Shown here: positions 24,701 to 31,766 of the stretch, piece after piece
Layout: each line of letters begins with the position of its first letter
Position numbering within the stretch: the first letter of the stretch is position 1
Source: JBNKHG01 sp050290225
GTDB lineage: Bacteria; Pseudomonadota; Gammaproteobacteria; Pseudomonadales; Cellvibrionaceae
DNA length: 52,615 bases
Reading direction: 5' to 3'
Assembly: GCA_050290225.1 (NCBI GenBank)
Contig: JBNKHG010000011.1
Location: 1-52,615 of the forward strand
Notes under the pieces: model-generated
Database searches by the model: none
What the model saw: only the letters and a program-made list of their open reading frames with translations
What the model was told of the DNA's origin: nothing
Translations under genes and position numbers: made by a program

Positions 24701-27287
24701 ATGTCGGCAACGTATCCGTGATACTGATATCGTAGGCTGTCGCATTACCGGTGTTGGTCAGTGTCACCTCATATTCGAGGATATCGCCCACTGTGGCAGT
24801 GTCGGCAGCACTCTTGCCCGCCGGGGACACAAATCTCACGGCTTTGTTGATAGCCAGATCCGGTTCGGTGATAACCATAGTGCCACTGCTCGACCCAACC
24901 GTGGCTATTTGACTGGAAGTCTGGTTATTCAGGCGATTGTAGGTGTAGCTGGCTGTATTCGAGAAAACCAGATCGCGCTGGTTGGTATTGGTGTTTTCCA
25001 GAGCAACCGTGATCGCGATCACGGCCTGCCCACCGGCGGGAATGTCTATGCCGGTCACCGTGTCCTCGAGCACAACATCCGTTGCCGTACCACTGTTGAC
25101 GACGGCCCAACTTCCGCCGGAGACAACAGAAGCACTGACAAAGGTGAGATCGGCGGCCGACGCCGACAGATCATCGAGAATACGCACATCATACAAAGGC
25201 GTATTGATAGGCGTCGCCGGAATGGTCAGCGTGTAGGTGAATTGCTCGCCGATGGTGGCGGAAGCCTGAGTTGTGGATTTGCTGAGGGGCCCCGGGGTCT
25301 CAATAGTGACCTCGGTGGCGTCTTCATCGCCGTTTACCGAGGGATCGGCAACACCATTGAGATAGGGATCGTCGCTGGTGGCGACGAAATCATCGGCCAG
25401 GCTTGCCGTATTCTGTGTGGCATAAATCGTGGCCTGGTTTGCCGCCACATCGCCGTTGCTCAGGGTACTGAGCAGATCCACCTCAAAAATCAGGCTTAGT
25501 TCGTCACCCTGGGCGATATCCAACGAACCGGGGCTGCCATTGATCACCAAAGCACCAGTGCTGCTATTAAAGGTATAGCTGGCTCCCGCCGCATCGACCA
25601 TCGTAAAGCTGTCAAGGTCGAACCGGGTTGAATCGATAGTATCGAAAATCGAGATACCATTGATCGTCTGATCGACATTAAACAGGCGCAGGGTGAAGCG
25701 TATGGTATCGCCAACATTGGCGGTCTCGGCGGGAAGGGCGCCCGTGACCATATTGGTGGCGGTCTTTTCAAAATAGTAACCGGACAGTGCGGTAGTGACG
25801 GTATAGGCGTCCTGAAAATCCGACACGCCGGGTGTGCCATCGGTGATGGTTTTGTCGTACTCGCGACGGTTACCGGTGCTGACCGGGCCGCTGTACCACA
25901 GGTCCGCGCCGACAATGTTAGTCAGCGGCTCAATATCCCCGGTTGTACCCCCGTCAAGCTGGCTTTCGTAGGTAATGACCAGGCGCTCCGAGGGGCCAAT
26001 GACCGCACTCGCCGACTGGGCCGTGAAGGTGAATTCACAGCTGGGAGAGCCTGAGTAGGAAACCGTGAAATCCGTATTGAGTACCAATGGACCCGAAACG
26101 GAAGTAACACCATCGGCTTCAAACACTTCAGCCGTGATGGTCGCGCCCGGATCGGTATCACACATGCCAGCCTGTGCCGAAGGTTCATCCGGCAGATAGT
26201 CCGTCAGGGTGATATCCCAGGCGTCGGACCCACCGATGTTATGCACATCCAGGGTAAATAATGCGGTTACGCCAATATTGATTGCCGTCTGATTACTGCT
26301 TTTGGTGACGATCAGCGAAGGTTCTGAAATGGTAATGGGATCGGCAACGCCCGATTCGCCGGGTAACGGATTGAAAAACTCATCTTCAATAATGCCGTCA
26401 CCATCGAGGTCCACGGTGCCGTCTTCGATAATGCCGTTTTCATCCAGGTCGATCGAGCGGGAAAATTGCCACTCGGCGATGTTATTAATCTGTGTGCCGG
26501 CAACGTTGGCGACCGGATCGTTGTCAACCTCGAGGGTTATATCGATGTAGATCTGCTGCCCCGACGTGATGGTGTTGTCGAAGACAAATGTCAGCAGTCC
26601 ACCTACATTACTGAATGTGTGGGACACCGGCGACCCCGAACCGGCAAAGGTAACGGTGGGCGTACCGATCAATGTCAGCGCGGCCCCCATATCATTGAGG
26701 TCATCGGTGACGACCACATCACCAATATCGTTGGGTGAAGGATCCCCGGCGGGGAAATCCATGGAGGGCAATACCAGGCGATAGGTGAACTGCTCACCGA
26801 TACCCACGCTGCTCACCGGCGACTGCTTGTCGATAGTTTCAGCGGGAATGATCAGGTCCTGACAAACGCCACTGAAGGCATCTTCGCTAGAGTTCACCAC
26901 CCATAACTTATGCGGAATATTGGCGCAGGCCATGTTTCCGGTATAGTAAACATTATCGAAAATAATTAGGTGCGGCGTGGGGTCGTTGGTCTGGAAGTTG
27001 ATGTTGGTACTGAGTGGATTACTGATTGGCCAGTTCTGGAATGTACAGTGTGTATCGATCGTGATCTGAACCGGCGCCGTTCCCAGTACATTGCCATCGA
27101 TAACGCCGTTGTACAGTGGATCTGAACAAAACTTTTCAGCCGCCTGCGCAACCATCGGCATACCAGCCAGACCAACCAGGGCCAGCAGGATGATCGAATA
27201 TAAAACCCCACGCAGCGGCTTCATTGGCAGACCGGCAAGACCGATGGGAGCAGTTGCCCTATTCGACATCGGAGCATTAACAACCAT
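18765..27287 (-). CDS. Giant DUF11-repeat surface protein
   Basis: The product is about 2,840 residues with an N-terminal signal peptide (GVLYSIILLALVGLAGMPMVAQA). About 14 repeats of DUF11 type follow, each with a K-[ST] start, a GDxxxYxLxxxN core and a DxLP turn (for example GDILEYEVTLTNTGNATAYD and GDTLRYTITVKNQGNENAID). Two SdrD-B-like segments, GTVWHDFSDDKLPDANEP and GKVFDDANLNGYPDPGES, flank the last repeat. The end, FFNSSTDVRPQWRPRIP onward, has the strand-helix-strand feel of a degenerate OmpA-like domain. DUF11 arrays form long surface stalks or fibres. The start is uncertain: ATG 27287, 27269 and 27224 are all in frame before or at the signal peptide. Coupled to the OmpA-barrel gene, it probably forms its surface partner. 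Confidence 0.85.
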   Translation of the reverse strand: MVVNAPMSNRATAPIGLAGLPMKPLRGVLYSIILLALVGLAGMPMVAQAAEKFCSDPLYNGVIDGNVLGTAPVQITIDTHCTFQNWPISNPLSTNINFQTNDPTPHLIIFDNVYYTGNMACANIPHKLWVVNSSEDAFSGVCQDLIIPAETIDKQSPVSSVGIGEQFTYRLVLPSMDFPAGDPSPNDIGDVVVTDDLNDMGAALTLIGTPTVTFAGSGSPVSHTFSNVGGLLTFVFDNTITSGQQIYIDITLEVDNDPVANVAGTQINNIAEWQFSRSIDLDENGIIEDGTVDLDGDGIIEDEFFNPLPGESGVADPITISEPSLIVTKSSNQTAINIGVTALFTLDVHNIGGSDAWDITLTDYLPDEPSAQAGMCDTDPGATITAEVFEADGVTSVSGPLVLNTDFTVSYSGSPSCEFTFTAQSASAVIGPSERLVITYESQLDGGTTGDIEPLTNIVGADLWYSGPVSTGNRREYDKTITDGTPGVSDFQDAYTVTTALSGYYFEKTATNMVTGALPAETANVGDTIRFTLRLFNVDQTINGISIFDTIDSTRFDLDSFTMVDAAGASYTFNSSTGALVINGSPGSLDIAQGDELSLIFEVDLLSTLSNGDVAANQATIYATQNTASLADDFVATSDDPYLNGVADPSVNGDEDATEVTIETPGPLSKSTTQASATIGEQFTYTLTIPATPINTPLYDVRILDDLSASAADLTFVSASVVSGGSWAVVNSGTATDVVLEDTVTGIDIPAGGQAVIAITVALENTNTNQRDLVFSNTASYTYNRLNNQTSSQIATVGSSSGTMVITEPDLAINKAVRFVSPAGKSAADTATVGDILEYEVTLTNTGNATAYDISITDTLPTSVSLVSSSAVAEINGVAVAGFQVDPDTTVVGQLIWGALNQDGSLDVVQGASLVLTYQVSVDETSGGVISNAVVAEWTSLDDTDSGERDGAGCPAIVAPNDYCVGPVTVDVSAVDDTTIGKSVVFDTYAESPASAANPVVRVGDSVTYELTLDLQEYTTRSVVVEDTLPAGMAYASLESITPASGAASFTYSVNSQPAAGDTGVLTWDLGDVFNAPSNDGTPIDTLVIRYSALVIADAAPTGISTATSSQLDNNASLTYTGGDPATYPDRLTAVASIDVLQPRMSAITKVDTLGGRTGSGVSFDPYQVDILADTMQFRVESCNNGLAPAYAVTLQDQFPNELDEADLISGAPVVSVGGATLAEGVDYTISLPSRGGVLEIALQDSAPVNPGECVTVDYSVGFHSDIPPFSTWNNAASLTEYRSLPLAQSGRIYNPADVAQVYMTNQLNIARLLKTRISSDQATIGDEVVYQIRVPATLQNATLDNVVVTDSLPSALEYVSATAVDGGGNAVSLTDNSVAPDQVNLGIAQITAGEQVVITLTTRVQNSVDANAGDSFTNTASYTYTGLDPAADTSGTSEPVTLTEPLLQINKTVTNLTTPGAAPVAGDTLRYNLAFTASGGAADDIYTDAFDLRIDDSLSLGLLYIAGSATVDGTGNTIAEPQDNGADGVNTAQTLVWDLAAATADVDVVEGTVVNVTYDVEVLAGVQAGQELTNAASVQWTNLEGPSSYERDGSNSPAVNDYYAGPSTTTLTTRLDVSLVKSVVNVTSGQNPGDNAEPGDTLQYTLVLTNNSIVPITNGVFTDSLAAWFKPGSLVLSGYPASANISGTDINGGSNGTGLVDISQIALAAAGDAGGADSITIEFSAQLADVIDSGTSVENTGYLTADNLPATPSNTAATLIASAPQMRVEKTSEDLTGDAAVLEPGDTLRYTITVKNQGNENAIDVALGDLVPTFTTYVAGSTTLNGAPVADPAAGVSPLQDGMLLYAPENPTPGVMRADASATTDNVATVTFDVTVNTGVVGGTVISNQGHVNGSGAGNSGPFAVPSDDPDTPVADDPTLDVVGYAPLLDALKTVALQVDNGSAGVIDAGDVLRYTIVISNFGAVDATGVNFLDAVPGNTAYVANSTYLNDVAIGQPDGGLSPLAAGIAVSSDDGAATGVITAGGTATIRFDVMVDGAATPGTLISNQGVVSSNEQADEPTDADGIDSNGDQPTISVVGDLQLLAITKEVFDVDGGVVLPGDELEYVVTVRNIGTLPATDVRIQDNLDQPTLDQLNYRPDSARLNGSETGISFADPVLTADYSSTYGDLEPDGTVVLRFRAYVDPAQVTGTTITNIAQVYWNADNQTDTASVSVVVGAPPSYTGTVGGTVWHDFSDDKLPDANEPLMEGWTVELYRNNMAIAQTDTDENGHYSFFGLAPNDMSTDVYRIGFTAPGAGTATALLGVADSPYVNTLHAIDQIVVAGNSFQDYLNLPILPNGVVYDSITRVAVPGAVLTMVDAATLQPLPETCFDDTAQQGQVTPASGFYRFDINFDVPACPTSGSYLIQVTEPSSNFEQGVSRLIPPQSDETTAPFDVPACLGGASDALPSTADICEVVTSPSAPPTSVEARSAGTLYYLHLQFNDMQIPGENQLFNNHIPLDPILDTAVAVRKVAGKVNVSRGDLVPYTITIENAYLSALQDLTVVDIFPPGFKYVEGSARYNGQPQEPVLIEGQLRWENIDLELNATSTIEMVFTPGAGVAEGEYINRAQVISAFTREAVSNTASAKVRVVPDPTLDCSDIYGKVFDDANLNGYPDPGESGIAGARVVSARGLTMTADQHGRFHLTCAAVPNELRGSNFILKVDERSLPSGYRMTTENPRVIRLTRGKAAKFNLGASLHRVVRLDVADGVFFNSSTDVRPQWRPRIPMLVGELKKSPSILRIAYLADVEDKQLVKKRLNAIKQEVLKQWQALDCCYRLKVETGIYWRRGAPPEKNGVLE

Positions 27288-27299
27288 ACTGACATGCAA

Positions 27300-27680
27300 T
27301 CAAGGAGCCGTTATTCCCTCGAACAACTCCAGCCGGATCATTTTCGTCCATTAAAACAAGTTCAGAGCACATCCATTCAACCTTAATGCTTACCTTTAAA
27401 TGAGGTCTAATAACTCCAGCAAAAACACACAGTCATTGTTAAATTCACAAAAATAATTAGCCATCAATCAGAGAAACGCCTCCGCAATGGGTCCTGACAA
27501 ATAATGACCAATTCCGTATAAAAGAAACAGACTTTCGATTGCAACTATAAAGGATGATGAAAGAAATGTTCGTTAAAGAAGGCTATTTATTTTAAAATTG
27601 TGACACACAACGAGTTAAAAGTATTAATCCAGACAAACTTTGATTATTTGAACGTATCTCAGGAAATCTTCCAAAAACGG
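27300..27680. other. Intergenic region between the motor operon and the DUF11 gene
   Basis: This AT-rich stretch of about 380 bases separates the AgmX-like gene from the DUF11 gene on the same strand. It contains no convincing gene. It should hold the DUF11 promoter and perhaps the end of the motor operon transcript, but I see no clear sigma-70 boxes or terminator hairpin. Confidence 0.5.
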
Positions 27681-29060
27681 CTATGCTGCCGGAAGAAAAT
27701 CAATGGGATAGAGTATGGTAATTGTTGGGACGCCATCTTTAGTACCAAAATTAAACCGCTTGACTCTCGCCACAACATCCCCCACTAGTTTTTTTGAATC
27801 CATATCCGTGGATTCAATCGTGGCGAAGGAAACTGAACCATCAGGTTCGATGGTTATACGCAAAACCATTTTGCCTTTTAAGAACGGGTTATTGCGCAGT
27901 TCGCGGTTGTAAATTCGATACAGAGTCGCTTTATAACGATCGAATACAATTTGGATCTCTTCATCAGTACGAGTCGGTCCAACGCCATCACTTAGCGGCC
28001 GGTCATCGGCAATCATATCGGTGCCAATGGCACTTTCGACACGGCTAAAGGAAACACCGCTACCCATTTGGCCACCCGCCAGGCCGCCAACACCCCGACT
28101 GATTTTCGCATTACTAATACCACCACTATTGTTGGTGGCCTGAGACATCACAAGATTACGGCTTGCGGTACCGGTGGCAGAGGAGGCTTTGTTTCGAAGA
28201 TTGGCGCTGGCGCCTAACTTTTGATCAACATCATCTGCCAAGAGATCCTGAAAACTGTCCTTGAAGGCGAGAACACCAGCAGTTTCCGCTTTTTTACGCG
28301 CCACCTTTTTCTCTTCTGGCGTCGGGCTTGGTTTAGGCTTGTCGCTGGCGACTTTCTGTTCCTCTTTTTTGGGTTCTTCTTTGACTTTGGGCTTGGGTTT
28401 TTCGACAGGCGGCCTGGGCTTGGGTTTGTCCTTCTTCACCATCTCGACAAGATATTCCGGTACTTCCACTTGTTCAGGCGTAATTTCGGGCAGTTCCCAG
28501 AAAAATATCAACAGGTTTAATAAAACAACAAAGGAAAACGCACTCGCCAGCGCCTTGGCAAAACGAAGCCTGTCCCGCCTGTCAGCCAACCAGGGCATGA
28601 GCATTGGCCGGTATTGTATATCCGGGACTTCCCGCTCAACAACAAACTCTTCATTCCTTCGATCCTCTTCTGCGAGGACATCATTGAGTAAATAATAAAG
28701 CTCATCCAGCTTGTCGAGCTGATTTTCAACCTGTTTGCCCAGGTCCGACTTAATATCGTTGACCTTATCAACTTCCCGCTGAAAGCTGGCGATTCTGTCC
28801 TGAACCTCGTTGACCTTTGCGTCCCGCTCGGCTTTATTCGCATGCTCTCCCCAGAATAGGGCGGACGCGCCCAGCTCTTCCAATTGATGCAATTCAGAGC
28901 AAATATTACTGAGGATCTGATATTGCTGATTGGTCGAATACAGCTTATCCAGCTCATGATCCTGATCATCAATAGCCAGTTGCAACTGATCCAACTGCTT
29001 TTCCGCAGCAAAGATCTGTTCCTCAAATTGCTGTTTTTTCTCTGCGAATTTATCTGTCAC
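27681..29060 (-). CDS. TonB/AgmX-type protein with N-terminal cytoplasmic coiled coil
   Basis: This 459-residue protein begins with about 150 residues of charged heptad-like helix (FEEQIFAAEKQLDQLQLAID and onward), then one membrane segment (AKALASAFSFVVLLNLLIFFW, about residues 168-188). A Lys/Pro-rich periplasmic linker follows (KPRPPVEKPKPKVKEEPKK), then a Gly/Ser-rich part. The C-terminal AgmX/PglI domain is TonB-like and starts at about 360 (FDRYKATLYRIYNRELRNNP, then MVLRITIEPDGSVSF and ending ILYPIDFLPA). The family links a TolQ/TolR-type motor to the outer membrane. A cytoplasmic coiled coil ahead of the TM is unusual for TonB and suggests cytoplasmic partners, as in the gliding proteins GltG/GltJ. 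It is the last gene of the operon, nine bases after an exbD gene. Confidence 0.85.
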   Translation of the reverse strand: MTDKFAEKKQQFEEQIFAAEKQLDQLQLAIDDQDHELDKLYSTNQQYQILSNICSELHQLEELGASALFWGEHANKAERDAKVNEVQDRIASFQREVDKVNDIKSDLGKQVENQLDKLDELYYLLNDVLAEEDRRNEEFVVEREVPDIQYRPMLMPWLADRRDRLRFAKALASAFSFVVLLNLLIFFWELPEITPEQVEVPEYLVEMVKKDKPKPRPPVEKPKPKVKEEPKKEEQKVASDKPKPSPTPEEKKVARKKAETAGVLAFKDSFQDLLADDVDQKLGASANLRNKASSATGTASRNLVMSQATNNSGGISNAKISRGVGGLAGGQMGSGVSFSRVESAIGTDMIADDRPLSDGVGPTRTDEEIQIVFDRYKATLYRIYNRELRNNPFLKGKMVLRITIEPDGSVSFATIESTDMDSKKLVGDVVARVKRFNFGTKDGVPTITILYPIDFLPAA

Positions 29061-29069
29061 GAAAGCACA

Positions 29070-29567
29070 CTAACTTTGAGAAGCCTTTTGATTTACGGCT
29101 AGAGAAATTTTTGTAAACCCAACACCGGTACAAATTGACATCAATTCTTTTAGAATTTTAAAAGGCACTTTGCGATGGGCCATGATGGTTATCTCTTCGC
29201 TCTTATTGACACCTTCATCGCTCAATCCAAGCGCGTTACCCTTAATCGAAGTCAACTTTTCCTGCAACGGAAGAATCAGACGCTTATCCGTTTCAACGAC
29301 ATCAAGCGTTTTCATCATGGGCTCACCCTGAATGGTCACAAAGTCCTCACTGACCATCATAACAAGCGTCTGGCGAGGTTTTACCTCTGCTACCGAGTTG
29401 GGCAAAACAACATCTTTTGGTGGCTCAACCACCTCAACAGAAGACTGATTCACCAGCAGATAGAGCACGAGGATAGTGAACACATCCATCAGCGACGTAA
29501 GGTTCAATCCCAAACCATTGCGACGCTTTGCCCGACCCATTCGTTTTAAACGTCGTGTATTTTTCAT
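29070..29567 (-). CDS. ExbD/TolR-like motor subunit with conserved Asp
   Basis: The 165-residue protein has a basic N-tail, a single membrane segment and a periplasmic domain, as in ExbD, TolR and MotB-like stators. The motif LNLTSLMDVFTILVLYLL carries Asp28, the residue that takes up protons in ExbD (Asp25) and TolR (Asp23). The start overlaps the preceding exbD-like gene by four bases (ATGA). It should pair with the TolQ-like protein at 30068 and with the second ExbD-like protein. In Myxococcus the paired subunits AglQ and AglS have this role. Confidence 0.88.
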   Translation of the reverse strand: MKNTRRLKRMGRAKRRNGLGLNLTSLMDVFTILVLYLLVNQSSVEVVEPPKDVVLPNSVAEVKPRQTLVMMVSEDFVTIQGEPMMKTLDVVETDKRLILPLQEKLTSIKGNALGLSDEGVNKSEEITIMAHRKVPFKILKELMSICTGVGFTKISLAVNQKASQS

Positions 29568-30067
29568 GGCGCTTCGCCCAACGATAATCTTGGAAACAGT
29601 AAAATTCTTTCCAATTCAGCCTGATCAGGCAATTTAACCTCGGCAACTTTAACGGCATCCATGACACTGATCACATCGTCATATTCAATATCGGGCTCAA
29701 CCAGAACAATGGCATCGTCCTTGTCCTTGTACTTATCCTTCAGTGCCACCATCCTGTCAGACAGCGCTTTGATATCATGCTTTCCGTCAACTTTTTTAAT
29801 CGTCGCGGTAATCTTTTCGCCATCAGTCATCTCCAGGCTATCCTGGCGAATGATAACTTCAATCGTCACAAGCGGCTTATCAGGTTTATCACCACCAGCG
29901 GCCTGCTGTGGAATATTTAACTCCTGTATGGTGATACGAGAGAAAACAGCCGTGATCAGCAAAAACGGGATCAGAACCACCATCAGGTTAAGAAAGGTGG
30001 TTACATCAATCTCCGCCTCTTCCTTCTCTTTATGTCGTCTGTAGTGGTGTCTTTTGGCCATGGTCAA
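29564..30067 (-). CDS. ExbD/TolR-like motor subunit lacking the channel Asp
   Basis: This 167-residue ExbD-like protein has a His/Lys/Glu-rich N-tail, one membrane segment (LNLMVVLIPFLLITAVFS) and a periplasmic domain. At the position of the proton-carrying Asp it has Asn27 (IDVTTFLNLM against INVTPLID in ExbD). Its partner encoded next retains the Asp, so the pair looks asymmetric. The start codon directly abuts the stop of the TolQ-like gene. The protein probably forms a mixed ExbD dimer inside the TolQ-like pentamer. Whether the Asn is a fixed trait of this branch cannot be told from one sequence. Confidence 0.85.
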   Translation of the reverse strand: MTMAKRHHYRRHKEKEEAEIDVTTFLNLMVVLIPFLLITAVFSRITIQELNIPQQAAGGDKPDKPLVTIEVIIRQDSLEMTDGEKITATIKKVDGKHDIKALSDRMVALKDKYKDKDDAIVLVEPDIEYDDVISVMDAVKVAEVKLPDQAELERILLFPRLSLGEAP

Positions 30068-30727
30068 TTATGCCGCCTTCATGCTTTCGACCCGCTTCGC
30101 ACTGCGTGTTATCACATTGAGCGCTCTGACAGATATCATTTCGAGGCTATCGACAATAGCGCCGGACTTCTGATTGAGAAAGTAGTGAATAAACAATAGA
30201 GGAATGGCTGTAATCAGACCAAATGCCGTGGTATTCATGGCTATCGAGATACTGGCTGACAAAAGATCCGCCTTTTCCGCCGGGTTTGCGTTAGCCACTG
30301 CGTTAAACGCCGCAATCAGGCCGAGAATGGTACCCAATAGCCCTAACAGCGTGGCAACATTGGCATAGAGCGAAATTGAACCAATACGCTTTTCCAACAT
30401 GGGGATGATTCCCATCATCTCCTCTTCCATGGCTATTTCGATATCATCCCTGCGGCGAACAGTACCCTGTAACTGAAGGCCAACTTCCAACAACTTGCTG
30501 ACTGTCGACTTGTCGTCTGCGGTTAATTTTCGCGCTGAATCAAAGTCGCCTTTCACCAACATAGGCTGCATTTGATCCCACGCATTCCTGTTTGCCTGTT
30601 CAATCTGGGTCAGCTTGATGAACCGCTCCGCTCCGGTAGCAGCACCAATTGCACCAACCACCATGATCGGATACATCCAAAACCCACCTTCAAGAAAAAA
30701 GGCTACTATTGTATCGATAATGCCCAT
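30068..30727 (-). CDS. MotA/TolQ/ExbB-family proton channel subunit
   Basis: The 219-residue protein has three membrane segments: FFLEGGFWMYPIMVVGAIGA near the start, then ISLYANVATLLGLLGTILGLIAAF, and FGLITAIPLLFIHYFL. The large cytoplasmic loop between TM1 and TM2 and the TLLGLLGT motif place it in the MotA/TolQ/ExbB family. Such proteins form a pentamer around two ExbD/TolR subunits and conduct protons. It is followed without gap by the two exbD-like genes and ahead has a 73-base spacer to the small exported protein gene. AglR of Myxococcus is the analogous subunit. Confidence 0.92.
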   Translation of the reverse strand: MGIIDTIVAFFLEGGFWMYPIMVVGAIGAATGAERFIKLTQIEQANRNAWDQMQPMLVKGDFDSARKLTADDKSTVSKLLEVGLQLQGTVRRRDDIEIAMEEEMMGIIPMLEKRIGSISLYANVATLLGLLGTILGLIAAFNAVANANPAEKADLLSASISIAMNTTAFGLITAIPLLFIHYFLNQKSGAIVDSLEMISVRALNVITRSAKRVESMKAA

Positions 30728-30800
30728 TGACTGTTTCCTCTCCGCATTCGCGTTAGATATTTAAAGCAGTTCGAAAAATGCACGACTCCAGGATGCGTCC

Positions 30801-31091
30801 TTATTTGACACCTTCCCGAAGGTCAAAGTAATCCAGCTGACGCTCCAGCACCTCTTTATCCAAGGGGCGTAATGACCCGTCCAGCAACCCCTGAGCCGCA
30901 AACTCCGATTCAAAGCCTATTTCAGAACTTTTCCAGGGTACAATAAACAATGACTTGGGTGCTTCATCGTTACCCATGATTGACATGCCGGAAATCTCTT
31001 TGACTTTCTGCTTTGCATCTTCAGCTAATGCTGACATCGCCAGCAAAGCAAAGAAAGAAACAAAAAGAAGAATTTTTTCCAACCGAATCAT
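30801..31091 (-). CDS. Small exported protein of the motor operon
   Basis: This 96-residue protein has a signal peptide (KILLFVSFFALLAMSALA, cleavage probably before EDA). The short mature part has the phrase APKSLFIVPWKSSEIG and an acidic-hydrophobic C-terminus (LERQLDYFDLREGVK). I do not recognise a Pfam-level family. It lies three bases after the TPR lipoprotein gene and ahead of the TolQ-like gene, so it is probably a periplasmic part of the same machine. Confidence 0.75.
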   Translation of the reverse strand: MIRLEKILLFVSFFALLAMSALAEDAKQKVKEISGMSIMGNDEAPKSLFIVPWKSSEIGFESEFAAQGLLDGSLRPLDKEVLERQLDYFDLREGVK

Positions 31092-31094
31092 TTT

Positions 31095-31766
31095 TTACTT
31101 CCCATCCAGTTTTTGGCGAAGTGTCGCTATCCAGAGTTTTACTTTTTCATCCTTAGGATTAGCTTGATAGTAAACTTCATATTGCTCAAGTGCGCATACT
31201 GGATCATTGAGATACAGATCACATAAAATTCCAAAATTTTTCCTTGCAGGCATAAATTCAGGGTGCGCAATCACGACTCTTTCATACAGGTTTCGCGCCT
31301 CGGAAAATTTTCCTGTACCGCGATAGAAAACCGCCAGCTCATTAATGGTTACCGGGTGATCGGGGTTAATGGCCAACGCCTTGTTGAAATTCTCTTCCGC
31401 AAGCTCTGGTTTCTCTATTTTTGAGTAGGCGATCCCGAGATTGATATAAGGTGCGGAGTTATTACTCGTTTCCGCCGCCACCTGTTTCAATAAATCAATA
31501 GCCTGCTCGTACTGCTTTTCGTTCAACAACTCAAGAGCTTTTTCAAACTTCCTTCTCACCGAAAAATCAACACTGCGATTTTCAACAAGCTGAACACGTT
31601 TCTCTTCACTACCATCGGTATGCTGTTGGGCGGTGACGGCGCAGCCCCCCAATACAAGCAGCAACAAGGCCAAAAACAGACGACCGGAATTACAGATTAA
31701 CAAAAACAGACTCCTTACTAGCCAGGTCGCTATTGCTCTTGCCCGATAAAGGTGCCTGCGGGGCAT
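31095..31766 (-). CDS. TPR lipoprotein
   Basis: The product (up to 223 residues) has a long N-terminus ending in a lipobox, LLLVLGGC, with the lipidated Cys at residue 42 of the longest form. The mature part holds about four TPR repeats (for example SAPYINLGIAYSKIEKPELAEENFNKAL and the repeat that follows it). The ATG at 31766 overlaps the upstream gene by 77 bases and makes an unusually long signal peptide, so a TTG nearer the lipobox is possible. TPR lipoproteins such as GltE (AglT) are part of Agl/Glt-type machines. It probably sits on the periplasmic face of a membrane as scaffold. Confidence 0.82.
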   Translation of the reverse strand: MPRRHLYRARAIATWLVRSLFLLICNSGRLFLALLLLVLGGCAVTAQQHTDGSEEKRVQLVENRSVDFSVRRKFEKALELLNEKQYEQAIDLLKQVAAETSNNSAPYINLGIAYSKIEKPELAEENFNKALAINPDHPVTINELAVFYRGTGKFSEARNLYERVVIAHPEFMPARKNFGILCDLYLNDPVCALEQYEVYYQANPKDEKVKLWIATLRQKLDGK

